Positions 1 through 9,976 are shown, numbered from the stretch's first letter. The stretch is DNA of 64,000 nt from Manduca sexta (GCF_014839805.1 NC_051119.1:8115245-8179244); one strand, 5' to 3'. Made by a program: numbers and translations. Notes: generated by a model from the sequence alone, not told the origin.

Positions 1-173
1 GATATTCACTTATTTAATGTTGGTTGTCAAGGTACTGTTTGCTATCAAACCCATTTAATTAAAAAGTTATTAAACGACAAAAAATATTAATAATCATTTA
101 CCTACTTTTTTTTTTTTTAATGGGTTTGGTAGTAAACAGTACCTTGAGAAACCAAACGATAAACAGTGAATAT
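1..173. repeat. Long fold-back (inverted repeat), MITE-like, cut by the window edge
   Basis: The two halves are inverted copies. The left arm runs from gatattcact through caaggtactgtttgctatc and aaaccc; the right arm, reverse-complemented, reads tatattcactg through caaggtactgtttactacc and aaaccc. The central 50 bp is AT-rich with a T-tract. No TSD can be scored because the left end is at or beyond position 1. Confidence 0.6.
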
Positions 174-1227
174 AGCTATTTTTCCAGATACAACAGTTTA
201 CTTAGGAGCCATCGAATAGACGCAGATGGTTTAGTTATTACATAATGAATACCTTCATACTTGAAATGCAGCTACAATTAGGATAATCTGCTAAATAATT
301 GCCGGTTAACGGATGGTGAGCTAATCTTTAGGCTCATTACCATCATCTTGGAGATGGTAGAGGCATTCGTAAGCTCCATCACTCTTATCTCGTGGTAAAT
401 AACCGTGTTCATCAACATTCATTAGCGCCGCCACAACCTTCTTACTTGGACTGACCACTTATATTTAGGGTTGTCACTTACAAGAATGGATATAGTTATA
501 TGAAAGAAATAGGATAGTTTCATGTGTTTGATTTCGTATATTACTTTATAAGTACCATATATAATATGAAAAACACTGACAAAAAATTAAACCGTCTTCA
601 AAAAGCCCTAAAAATTAAAAAAAAATATTTAATATGACTGGTATATACTGATTACCAATTTTGCAGTCGGTGATTAATTAAAATGAAACATTATTTTCAT
701 GCATATGTTAATTTAACAAGCTTACCTAGCATTTTTTAATCAGTGGAAGTATTATTACAAGAATGATTTTGTTTTCAGACTGTTATAGTCCGATTTAAAC
801 ATAATTACAGCTCAATTATATCCATATACCACGCCAACTATAATTTTACCTCTTAATTTTCAATTTTTATTAAACACTGTGGCAACCCTATCTCATAATA
901 CACACATCCGGCTGATTACAGAGAAATTAATATAGAGACATCTGTTGATAAAATGTCGAAACATCTTGTTAGTTGAGTGTGCTGTGAATCATGTTAACAT
1001 TTTGATTACATGTTCGTGAAATGTTCCCGGTGCAATAAGCTAAGTTTTCCAGAGGTTTAGATGTTTATGTTTTAGATATTTGTTAGAAAATAATTTACGA
1101 TGCAGACAGTTTATTTTAAAATGTTTTTGTTTATGACTAATGGAGATGCAAATACATGATGAGATGTCGTTATAGGTGAAGGTTCTCTGAGCGTTAATCT
1201 GTTTAGTTTGCTACCACTACTACCGTA
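174..1227. other. AT-rich DNA, nothing recognised
   Basis: About 1 kb of AT-rich sequence without coding signature, repeat match within the window or structured RNA that I can see. Confidence 0.5.
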
Positions 1228-1235
1228 CATAATAA

Positions 1236-1484
1236 CATGGGCGCCGAGAGGGGGTGCAAGTAGGTGCACGTGCACCTGCCCAAAAATAAATCACAAAACA
1301 CATGAGTCACTGAATACATCTGAAACAATGAGAACTATCGGCACAGAGTTTTTTTATGATAAAGCATTTTCAAAAACCTGCATGATTTGAATTTGGAAAA
1401 AAAAAATAACTTAATTATTATGTAGGTAGTATAGTGCATAGCTGCACATGCACCTGCCTCAAACCAATCTTGGCGGCGCCCCTG
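1236..1484. mobile_element. hAT-type MITE with 8-bp TSD
   Basis: Short non-autonomous DNA transposon of 249 bp. Terminal inverted repeats CATGGGCGCCG (left) and CGGCGCCCCTG (right) fit the hAT-style CAGGGGCGCC end. Flanks cataataa (1228-1235) and cataatat (1485-1492) form an 8-bp target duplication with one mismatch. Subterminal copies of aggtgcacgtgcacct and tgcacatgcacctgcc lie at both ends. No transposase is encoded. Confidence 0.75.
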
Positions 1485-1789
1485 CATAATATTATATTTA
1501 AGACTGATTATTGAAGTTTCGACTTATATCTTTATAGTTCATATCAGTCCACGACCAAACGAGAAGCGAAATTAACTTAATTGGCATTCTGACGAGAAAT
1601 GCTATAACTGCATTTATAGTTTGCGAACTGCTCATCCAATTTAATAGAAGCGAGTTCATCACATTTTCAGACATAAATTAATTGTAAAATCACAAATTCA
1701 TTATTTATACAAGCCTTTACAAATACCAATTAACAAAACGTATCTATTTGCTTAGGTCGCGTCTCTATAAATCGGCACGGACAAATTAC

Positions 1790-1960
1790 TTGTACGTGTC
1801 CAGCATAAATCATTCTGTTTATTTAATTTGAATAAACAATGCCCTCCCCGCCCGCTGGTGTATAAATCACAAATTAATTGGGCCCACAGCGGCCACGGTG
1901 GGCGGCAAATACACTCGGAACACTGTATTTCATTGTGCGTGAAATTTGTGGGCGTACTCT
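1790..1960. promoter_or_regulatory. GC-rich non-repeat block with repeated homeodomain-type motifs, candidate enhancer
   Basis: Contains two ATAAATCA motifs (about 1805 and 1861; reverse TGATTTAT resembles Hox-Exd sites), a TTAATT core, and a GC-rich stretch (gggcccacagcggccac). No convincing ORF or splice sites. A cis-regulatory role is inference from composition and motifs only. Confidence 0.2.
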
Positions 1961-2109
1961 GGTGTAAAGGTTGGTATTGTCCTTCGTAAATAGTGGAAGA
2001 AAAGCGCGGTTAATTTATGAGCGTTTTTGTCCAAGATTTGCTTGGTTAAAGTTTTCTATTGACTTCCTTAATATGTTTAGTTTCAAGCAGAAATGAACGT
2101 AGAGATCCA

Positions 2110-2360
2110 TGGCATAGGGTCCACTGTTACTTGATTTAATAAAGATCATAGGAATACGCTGGATCAATGGCGAAGGGCCTCCGCAACTCGATAACAGCCG
2201 GCTTCCTTTTCGTAATATATGTAAAATTTTATTATCATTAGAATGATTTCCAGACCTCATTTAGGCATAGTATTAATACCTAAAAGTAGTGTAGCGTTCC
2301 TTTTCGGATAATTTCACCCTTCGCCATTGATAGAGATTCTATGCCCTCTAACTTGAAGGT
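2110..2360 (-). repeat. Family M dispersed repeat
   Basis: Minus-strand copy related to 30530-30690 (+) and partly 32680-32830. Shared blocks include a reading ending in SGNHSNDNKILHILRKGSR and the motif cccttcgccattgata. The class is not recognised; it behaves as a degraded dispersed repeat. Confidence 0.5.
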
Positions 2361-2386
2361 TTTACTCAAAGTTGTAGACACCGTTA

Positions 2387-2641
2387 TCCTACTAATATTA
2401 TAAATGCGAAAGTTTGTGAGGATGGATGTATTTATGTTCCTCTTTCACGAAAAAACTTCTGAACGGATTTGGATGAAACTTTATAGTAATATTGGTTATA
2501 AATCAGAATAACATATAGGTTACAATTTATAATGATTTTGTGTAATTTGGTCATATTATAACGATACATATCAAGTAAGTCGGAAAAAAAATTATCCCGG
2601 AGAACTTCTTCACGCGGGGGAAGCTGCAAGCAAAAGCTAGT
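2387..2641 (+). mobile_element. Non-autonomous Helitron, complete
   Basis: 255 bp. It begins TCCTACTAATATTATAAATG and ends with the GC-rich block cacgcgggggaagctgcaag followed by caaaagCTAGT. It is flanked by A on the left and T on the right, the A^T insertion rule of Helitrons, without a TSD. No Rep/helicase is encoded. Related copies lie at 17487 and 34487. Confidence 0.75.
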
Positions 2642-2962
2642 TATATATATTTCTACTACTAAACTGCAGTCAATGTATTTTAGGTCATTTTTTATGGCTT
2701 AAAATGTGGTCTTAAGATGATGAGTGCAATAACAAGCAAAAGTTTGTGATTCAAATATCTATGTTTGATAAGGATTATATCTAGCAGGGCATACCGTTCT
2801 GCGCACTATTTACAACAAAAAAACTTGATTTATTTAGAATCGAAGAGAATTGGTAGTTTCTTAGAAGTAAACGTAAATCCATGTTCTGGATTAACGTATT
2901 GAATACTCGTTAGCCCGGAAAATGCCGGAGACGTATGGAAAATACCGAAATACAATGGCATT

Positions 2963-3122
2963 TTTAGCTGACTTCAAAAAAGAGAGGGTTTTCAATTCGA
3001 CCTGTATTTTTTTATGTTTAATGAACCGATTTGATACTGAATTTGTCACCGAATACAAAATTAGTAAAGAGTAACATAAATTATTTTTTAATTTTTAGTG
3101 GTTTTTGAAGGCGATTTAATTT
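2963..3122 (+). repeat. Family N repeat (fragment)
   Basis: Begins gctgacttcaaaaaagagag, with caattcgacc and accgatttgatactg downstream. It is related to 6215-6310, 30869-30920 and the fuller copy at 37375-37715. This class commonly has accgacttcaaaa ends. Confidence 0.5.
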
Positions 3123-3175
3123 TTATACGGGGAAAGTTCTTTTGGAGTCGCAAGGAGAAACTCATACTTAATACG

Positions 3176-3330
3176 TATTACACACACATATCACGCCTTA
3201 TCCTCGAAGGAGTAGGCAGAGGTTAAATCATGTCACCCCCTTTTCGCCCTATTGTGTTTTCAGTACATTAAGTATTAAGCCCATTCCCATTTTGGGCATA
3301 AATTCCAAACTTCCGGGTTGATGCTGTTGA
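3176..3330 (-). mobile_element. SINE family C, degraded copy
   Basis: Minus-strand body of SINE C: a cacacaca tail, then cacgccttatcctcgaagg, tttcgccctat and gggcataaattccaaac. It has lost its tRNA-like head and has several internal changes. Confidence 0.55.
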
Positions 3331-3827
3331 ACTAGAAGTTTATTTTGCACCTAAATATATTTCTAGGTACGGTAATAATAAATTTGGCGTGGCAGTGTAT
3401 TACAAGAGGTATCAGGAGCGGCTTCCCACACTAAATCATATCGCTATGCCAACCGCGAAACTTCTCTCTATACGGGATTTATGGCTCTCAATATTCTATT
3501 GAAATGTCTAAATATTTGCCGCGTTACTGATATATTGGTTATGACTAGAATATTGTGATTAATGTCTTAAAATTGTACGTAGAGAATTTCTAAAAACACA
3601 GACGTTATGTTCAATATTGTTAATTGATGTTGTATGGTGAGAAATATATTGCGACTTATATTTTCGGCACTGTATGCATACTTGGTTGTTTTGGTAAGTT
3701 TAAATATTAAATATCAAAATAACTAAGCAAATCAAATGGAATAAATTTTCCGTATTTCGACATTTTTCATTGATGCTCCGTTCATATTGGTCATAGGGTT
3801 GGTCGGTTGGTTGGTTGGTCATAGGTT
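3331..3827. other. No feature recognised
   Basis: Mostly AT-rich DNA with a small tandem of ggttggttggttgg near 3800. No gene or repeat could be supported. Confidence 0.45.
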
Positions 3828-4128
3828 TGTTTTTTTTTTATTTCTTTGAATGACGAGACAAGCTTGCCGTTCGCCTGATGGTAAACGATACGACCGCCCA
3901 TAAACAGTAGAAGCACCATCCTACACCTTGAACTTTTCAGATGAGAACTTCTCAGATGTGCAGGTTTCCTCACGATGTTTTCCTTCACCGTTAAAGTTAA
4001 CGATAAATTCACAAAGAATACACACATGATTTTAGAAAAATCAGAGGTGTGTGCCCTTGGGATTTGAATCTGCGGACATTCGCCTTGGCAGTCCGTTCCA
4101 CACCCAACTAGGCTATCGCCGCTTCCTA
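3828..4128. mobile_element. Chimeric repeat: family B head joined to SINE A (minus)
   Basis: From 3828 to about 3934 this is the 5' part of family B on the plus strand (tgacgagacaagcttgccgt through ctacaccttgaactt). It then switches directly to the 5' half of SINE A on the minus strand (ctcagatgtgcaggtttcct through aactaggctatcgccgctt). The A copy lacks its 3' half. The open frame across it is not a gene. Confidence 0.65.
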
Positions 4129-4149
4129 CCACCAGTAGGGTGATGTTAT

Positions 4150-4262
4150 ATAGCCTATATAGCCTTCCTCGATAAATTTACTTCTCAATGTTTGTATGTT
4201 TTTATCAATTCAAACGCGTTCAAACCAATAAACTCTTTAGTTTTATATAATAGTATAGATAA
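4150..4262 (-). mobile_element. Helitron-type 5' end fragment
   Basis: Read on the minus strand it starts with tatctatactattatataa and continues to tttatcgaggaaggctatat, resembling a common Lepidopteran Helitron 5' region. A second 5' fragment is at 24195-24243. The 3' part is absent. Confidence 0.4.
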
Positions 4263-5089
4263 TTATCTTCATATATAGTTATTGTTAACAGAATATGTTT
4301 TATATGTGTGCCAAAAGTTATTCTAAACCGTTCAGAGGTTCGGCATGTACTTCAAACAAACATCGACTTTTCTAACTGTTGCATTGGTAATATTTTTACA
4401 AAACTTTGTGTGAATTAACCACAATGATCATAGCATAATTGCGAGGCTAATAAATATGCTTGTTGCTAGATGTAGGTCTGATAAGAGCTGTGAAGTCTAA
4501 TTGTTCGTACATTTATGGACATCAATTAAGAACACTCGTACTTTCTCTGTGTTAATATGTCGGTTGTTTACGTTATTGTTATACGGAATTAACAACTGTG
4601 AAATTAAGTGTGCAATTATTTATTATTACTTTATATTGAATAACATATCGCTCGCTTACAAATAAAAGGTGCTATGTTAATTTTATTGATATTGGAACAA
4701 TGAGATTTTAAAATTTTATTTCGGTAAAGATTAGAACAATATAAATTATTGTTCTAATCTTTTGGTTTGGTTGGTTCCTCTTTTTATATCTTTTGGAATT
4801 TTTCGTCAATTTTCTTTATGTGATAATATAATTTAATTTGTGCAAAAATATATCATAAAACATTGTAATTAAGCCATTGGTACACTACCCGTAAATACAT
4901 ATTATTTCAAAAGAATTACCAATTCAAAGGATCAAAGTAGTATTGGATTTTAGGGCATCCGGAGTCCAGACACTTCTCGTGGCTGTACTACATAGAAGGA
5001 GCTAGCCTATTCATGCTGTGGAGAAATTTACAGTGTAACTTTAATATTTTAAAACTATGAATTTTACTAATTGAAAATTATATCAAATC
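4263..5089. other. AT-rich DNA containing one perfect hairpin
   Basis: No gene or dispersed repeat recognised apart from the hairpin at 4726-4762. Confidence 0.4.
4726..4762. repeat. Perfect 16-bp hairpin
   Basis: AAAGATTAGAACAATA at 4726-4741 and its exact reverse complement at 4747-4762 are separated by the 5-nt loop TAAAT. It is too short for a microRNA precursor. It may be the relic of a palindromic element or a cruciform-prone site. Confidence 0.7.
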
Positions 5090-5180
5090 TAGCTTTAGCT
5101 TGCGGCTAGGTCCACGTGAAATAGTTTTCCGGGATGAATATTCCCTCGGGATAGAGAGCCTATGATATAAAGGAGTAATG
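5090..5180 (-). mobile_element. Helitron 3' fragment
   Basis: On the minus strand it ends ...aagctaaagctaga, preceded by remnants of the gcgggcgaagccgc hairpin. It resembles the 3' part of the copy at 31992-32286, including tttccgggat and ccctcgggatag. The upstream part is missing. Confidence 0.5.
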
Positions 5181-5235
5181 CAGCTTCCATTAAAAGAAAA
5201 ATTACCTGTGATTAGCGCCTTCAACCAAACTCTAT

Positions 5236-5495
5236 CCCCTTATTCATAGACGTTTTTTATCTAAGGACGGAGCAAAGCTGTGATAACAATTCTGTTTCTC
5301 ATGTCTGACGGCATGGCAGCCTTCGCAGTGCGTAGACATAGAGCCGTTGTGATTTGTTAATATTGACATGTAACAATATTAGCCAATCACAAGGGCCCTA
5401 TGGTTATGGCTAGCCTTGCCGTCAGCGCTGAGAAATAGACTTGTTATCACAGCTTTGCTCCGTCCTTAGATAAAAAACGTCTATGAATAAGGGGG
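5236..5495. mobile_element. Long-TIR fold-back MITE
   Basis: 260 bp with long inverted arms: CCCCTTATTCATAGACG...gacggagcaaagctgtgata on the left and its reverse complement ending ...CGTCTATGAATAAGGGGG on the right. The arms stay similar for over 75 bp (gctgacggc, ttgtgat). Flanking TAT on both sides (5233-5235, 5496-5498) is a likely 3-bp TSD. No ORF. The superfamily is not assigned. Confidence 0.7.
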
Positions 5496-5726
5496 TATAA
5501 CTATATATATTAGTTTAAACTAGTAAAGAGGCGACCTTATAACACGAAGTAAGTCAGACATTGTAGATAAATTGAATAATTAGCGTGGTAGGCCTGCAGT
5601 CGCACCGGTTTGGAGATATGCGATTAGCAGCTCGCGCCGCGAACATCGGCGTCGCCGTTATTTCACGATTGTATCTTGTGTTAAAATAATTTTGCAAACT
5701 GTGATGGCACGACATGCATATTGAAA

Positions 5727-5972
5727 TCTATATATATATAAAAATGTATCCCTATTTCCCTTGGTCACGCCATCACGTGTGAACGGCTGGACCGATTTCA
5801 CAATTTTTTTAGTTGTGTTTGTTATTGTCAGGAGAAGGATCTTATGAAAGAAAAAATTAAGGAAGTTGAGCGGAACGTTAGAAAATTTAAGAAAAGTTAA
5901 TTTCAGCGATTGACAGGATGCGCGCTGCAAATTCATAATTAAGACGGAATAACGTCTGTCGGGTCAACTAGT
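5727..5972 (+). mobile_element. Lep1-like non-autonomous Helitron
   Basis: 246 bp, from TCTATATATATATAAAAATG to acgtctgtcgggtcaaCTAGT. The interior has cccttggtcacgccatcacg and gaagttgagcggaacg. It is preceded by A, but followed by A rather than T. The ends match the Lepidopteran Lep1-type miniature Helitrons as I know them. Related copies are at 16305, 36577 and 54821. Confidence 0.7.
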
Positions 5973-5982
5973 ATGTTATAAT

Positions 5983-6092
5983 AATAATATAATATCAGCC
6001 CTGTATTATATATTGTCCCACTGCTGGGCAAGGCCTCTTCTACTGAGAGAGATTAGCCCTTAGTCCACCACGCGGGCCTAGTGCGGATTGGT
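5983..6092 (-). mobile_element. SINE family A 3' fragment
   Basis: Minus-strand 3' third of SINE A: atatcagccctgtattatat, gtcccactgctgggc, tagtccaccacgcgggcc. It is joined directly to a diverged SINE C body. Confidence 0.65.
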
Positions 6093-6200
6093 ATATGAAA
6101 TTGGGTTTTTTGGTTTGGTATCAGTGCAGAGTCTGGAATTCTATTCATGGCCATAGACCACTATCACAACATAAGACGGACCAAACATGGCCAAAAGTAC
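6093..6200 (+). mobile_element. SINE family C body, diverged
   Basis: Plus-strand body of SINE C without head: gggttttttggtttggtatc, gcagagtctggaatt, then a decayed tatggcgatagg/aagacgga block. Adjacent to the inverted A fragment. Confidence 0.4.
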
Positions 6201-6214
6201 TTACCCGTTTGGAG

Positions 6215-6310
6215 TGATCGACTCCAAAATTGGTAACCAGTATATAGGTAATGTTAAATTATTTTTTGGTTTTATAGTGGTTTTCAAAGGCTATAATTTT
6301 GGAGTACAAA
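6215..6310 (+). repeat. Family N fragment
   Basis: cgactccaaaattggtaacc and atagtggttttcaaaggc match the family N copies at 2963 and 37375. Confidence 0.45.
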
Positions 6311-6790
6311 TTTGGCTATGATGTTCTATCTATAACTAACAATTCTGTTTAATGTCTTTGTATACATACCCCAAATAGTATTAATTGGATAGATTTGGGA
6401 GAATACAACACAAATAAGTTGACACCTATTTCAAACGTAATAACTGACTTTAAAAACAAAACTTATTCGGTAGTTTGTATGGTAGAGTACCTTATAGTGA
6501 TTGAACAAGACAGATTATGATTTACAAGGTCAGCTTTCCCCGAGTTCAACTCGTTATTAAGGTCACGGGACGCGATCTCTGATCATTGAACCAATAACTT
6601 TGTTATTGTACACTACAATGTAAGGCATGGGATAAAAGGATTGTATAGTGTAAGAAATTATTTAATGCTATCTGATATTGAAATGAAACAATTTTTTTGA
6701 ATTTTATTACGTTTTTTTTTTATTTCAATTTTGTCTCACCGTTTCGAAGACTTCAGCTAATTATTTTATTATTTAAATTCCGATTTAATA
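6311..6790. other. Unassigned AT-rich DNA with a possible family H scrap
   Basis: Only a weak family H trace (gtctcaccgtttcgaagact, 6730-6755) is visible. Confidence 0.35.
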
Positions 6791-6793
6791 AAA

Positions 6794-6843
6794 GTCTAGC
6801 AGCAGGTCTTTTGGGTTCAGAGCCAAAAGACCAGCTGCCAGAC
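6794..6843. repeat. 21-bp imperfect hairpin
   Basis: GTCTAGCAGCAGGTCTTTTGG (6794-6814) pairs with 6823-6843 with two mismatches around an 8-nt loop. The stem stops at its edges, so it is shorter than a typical animal pre-miRNA. No second copy is seen in the window. Confidence 0.6.
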
Positions 6844-6934
6844 TACAAGACACTGTAAGCTCATTATCATAGATCTAAACGTCAACAGCTAAAAAAAATA
6901 ACAATTGTAAAATGTTGATATTGTTATTTTGATT

Positions 6935-7100
6935 TTTTCGTACGATGAACACCCCAGCCCACCCTGTGACCACGAAGGCTGCAAAGTCTTTGAAATGTCG
7001 GGAAAAAATTATAATGTCAAAATCGCGATAAAATCCGAAAAATAGTTTCATTTCAATGTCTAACATTCGCGTAAATTTAAAACTCATTATACTATCTGAA
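6935..7100 (-). repeat. Family H repeat
   Basis: Contains accctgtgaccacgaaggct, gcaaagtctttgaaatgtcg, aatcgcgataaaatccg and aatgtctaacattcgcgtaa, shared with copies at 11060, 15000, 18470, 20425, 28790 and 55965. The class is unknown, probably a non-autonomous element. Confidence 0.55.
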
Positions 7101-7311
7101 TTAGCTTTTGATGGGAATATCGATAAATCAAAGGATAATAATTTTGCGTTCAACCTTCTTGTAATAATGCTAACAATGCAATTAAGGCGAGAGCTGTCAG
7201 ATTAATAAACTCTTTTCTAAATGAGGTTCAAAATACTGATATACACGTTCATCTCATACAATTTTTATATAAGAATCCCATATTCCACTTAGAAAAATTA
7301 TAATATAAATA

Positions 7312-7622
7312 AGCGACGATTGTCTTGTTGGGTGTGGAACGGAGTGCCAAGACGAATGTGCGCAGGTTCAAAACCCCACGACGCATACATCTGCCTTTCT
7401 AAAATTATGTGTGTATTTTTTGTGAATTATCGCTTACTTTAAGGGTGAAGGAAAACATCGAGAGGAAACCTGAATACCTGAGAAATTCTCTATAAGAATT
7501 TTGAGGGTGTGTGAAGTCTACCAATCTGCACTACAGCGTGGTGGACTAAGGCCTAATCCCTCTCAGTAGTAGAGGAGGCCCGTGCAGCAATGAGACAGTA
7601 TATTATACAAGGCTGATATTAT
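7312..7622 (+). mobile_element. SINE family A, near full length
   Basis: tRNA-derived SINE of about 310 bp. The head has an A-box-like gattgtcttgttggg and a B-box-like ggttcaaaacccc. The body runs tgtgtgtattttttgtgaat, aaggaaaacatcg, gtggactaaggcctaatccc to the end gacagtatattatacaagg. It is non-coding and would depend on LINE machinery. Confidence 0.75.
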
Positions 7623-7696
7623 AAATTTTAATTGTACATTTTTCCTAGTACATTGTAACATTATTTTGAGTGTTTTAGCTTAGCTATAACTCCATA

Positions 7697-7700
<4 letters not shown>

Positions 7701-7746
<46 letters not shown>
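7701..7746. repeat. (TA)23 microsatellite
   Basis: Uninterrupted 46-bp TA dinucleotide run. Confidence 0.95.
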
Positions 7747-7749
<3 letters not shown>

Positions 7750-7751
<2 letters not shown>

Positions 7752-9058
7752 AATAATAAGAAAATAAAAATACATTTTCTTTGACAATTTTATTCCCCTA
7801 AAGTTTTATGAAATGCGTTGCAATATCATTACCATAAAATTCTGTAATGAACAAATAAATAATGCTAATATCAACTGCGATATAACACCAGAACGACTTA
7901 AGCATTAGCAATAAAATCACTAAAACGGCCAGTTTCATTAAGTGCTTACTTATATTTATCAACATTCATTTAGTCAATTTAAAAGCCACAAATTTTTTAT
8001 ATGATTTTAAAAGCGTAACGGTAGTTAAAGCAATAAACACACCAATAGAATGTGTTGTACTTGTGTCGTATGTTGTAATGTGTTGTGAACACTTCCCGAC
8101 ATAGGTTGATAAATTTTAATTAGCTATTAAACACAAAAAGCATCGCCACGCTTTCGTGTAAGGGAATTCTTTTATTTTTTCACACACGGATGGCGGGTTC
8201 GTCCCGCCGCATCATTTATCATGAATTTTTCGAGGTGCGTTGCTTATGACAGGCAGTACTACTATTTCTTTTTTTAAAAGTAATTGTATTAATTTTGATT
8301 TTTTTGTTTTTATTTAAAACAATAATATTCTTATGTATTAAGTATTGTTTTCGATAAAAGCAAAAAAAACAGAATTATTACAATTATTTTTATATATTAT
8401 TATGTTTAACAACTATTGAAACAAAAAAGTAATACGCTCTGTATTTATGATATTAGAACAAGTTATAGTAGACCGGTTAATACAAATTTGTTTCGATTTA
8501 TTAAAAACTTTATGTGCCCAGTTTTTTTTTGAAGTATCGGGATGCATTACGCAAGCCCAATGAATGTAAGTAAATTTATCAAATCATAATAAATATATTC
8601 CGATAGTAATTAAGAGTTAAATTGATTTATACGGTTCTTTATTTAGTAATTAAAAGTGCATTCGACCATTGATTGCAATAATTGCACTATATTTCAATTT
8701 GTGCATTTGAGTCCCGGTTAGTTACATCCCTGAGGGTATCTTGAGTATTTCTTTATTAATGAGTGCTACTCAGAGATAATTACGGAGCGAGGCACCGTAC
8801 GTCCGCGCATATTCAGACTAATTTTATATATTTATCAAGATCCAGTCCACTTGTAAGTAGTATTATTTTTTTTAAACATGGTATAGACTTCTCTTAAAAT
8901 TAAGGAGTAAACAATTATTCTTTATATCTCAACCTGGATACCGCCGTAATAGTAATAACCTCTTTTCAAATATGAATAATTTTGATTAATCGTAGTGGGA
9001 TATTTTGTTATTTTGAGTAATACTCTGTTCAAAGTTTAACCTACACTAACAAAAATAA
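7750..9058. other. AT-rich DNA, no gene recognised; one GC hairpin
   Basis: Non-repeat in this window apart from a short GC-rich hairpin, GGCGGG-ttcgt-CCCGCC at 8192-8208, with gat/atc closing further out. Confidence 0.45.
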
Positions 9059-9059
9059 A

Positions 9060-9240
9060 CAAATTGTCCGTCCGAACGAGCCGTGTGTCACCCTAATAGA
9101 TTGCTTCAATAAAACAAACGCTGTCTAGTTAATCTGTAACGCGGGTGGTTTACGAGTGGACGCGCCTTTTGTCGGCGGAACTAGCGCCCAATGTGTCCGC
9201 GGCTCATTACCGAGTCGCCTCAGGCAATGCCCAATACGCA
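9060..9240. other. GC-richer non-repeat block
   Basis: Sequence such as gtaacgcgggtggtttacg and ccgcggctcattaccgagtc stands out from the AT-rich flanks and is not shared with other parts of the window. A conserved non-coding element or a fragment of a diverged repeat are both possible. No splice-bounded ORF is seen. Confidence 0.25.
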
Positions 9241-9308
9241 CCACCCTTATATAAACAAACCGAACATCTGTTTTAATATTATGCTAATGAGTTTTATGTA
9301 CATTATTT

Positions 9309-9655
9309 TGCTGGTGGTAGGATATATTATATCCGCCCGGATAGCGACCACCGTACACAAGGTGTTAAAACACGCCATAATGGCCCACATGTTTCGCGTT
9401 CCGGGATCAGCCTGTGTTTATCCGGTTCTAACAGGCCGGCATAATTGTGACGAGTGACAAAGTGTTAAAACCCGCCATAGTAGTCCACGTCAGTGTGTCG
9501 CGTTCTGGGATTAGCCTGTGTATATCTGGTCCCAACAGGCCGGCATAATTGTGTCGACTGCCGAGGGGTAATCATCTCTCGTCAGTCGACGTTCTATTGG
9601 ACTCACTTCACTTACCATCAAGTGCAGTACGGTTAGTTTGCCGTGTCCGTATGAA
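9309..9655 (+). mobile_element. Retroposon D, internally duplicated copy
   Basis: Family D reads from ggtggtaggatatattatat through gatagcgaccaccgtacac and aacaggccggcataattgtg. Here, after the first 'gccggcataattgtg', the sequence jumps back to 'aaagtgttaaaacccgccat' and repeats the middle before continuing to gtcagtcgacgttctattgg and the end gccgtgtccgtatgaaaaaa. About 150 bp is therefore tandemly duplicated. The A-rich end indicates a retroposon. Confidence 0.75.
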
Positions 9656-9713
9656 AAAAAATATTCACGAAATAATTCTAAATGAGATTCATTTCGCCTC
9701 ATAAGAATATTGA

Positions 9714-9968
9714 CAGCCCCGGATCTATGGGGGGACAAGCCGGGGCCCATGCCCCGGGCGGCGAATTCAGAGGGCGGCAAATTCAAACTTGGTAGAGGGA
9801 GGCAAATGCAAACTTTGACTACTGAGACATCCAGAACACTACACACATAAATTATTTTCCGGGGGCGCGAAATGATGATGATGATGACAAAGTTAAAAAT
9901 ATAGGTGGTCGGGGGCGGCATTGTCCAGATTTTGCCCCGCCTCCAAAAAAATTCAAGATCCGGAACTG
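9714..9968. mobile_element. hAT-type MITE with perfect 8-bp TSD
   Basis: 255 bp. Ends are CAGCCCCGGATCT (left) and AGATCCGGAACTG (right, inverted). The perfect 8-bp duplication aatattga flanks it at 9706-9713 and 9969-9976. The interior is G-rich (ggggcccatgccccgggcgg; gtggtcgggggcggc) and has a (gat)n run. No transposase. Confidence 0.8.
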
Positions 9969-9976
9969 AATATTGA

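Noticed and set aside
3791..4132. 113-codon minus frame
   Set aside because: Crosses the B/A chimeric repeat; not a gene.
7701..9100. Search for CRISPR, operon, riboswitch or rho-independent terminator patterns
   Set aside because: The sequence is eukaryotic nuclear DNA; spaced identical repeats with unique spacers were not seen anywhere in the window.
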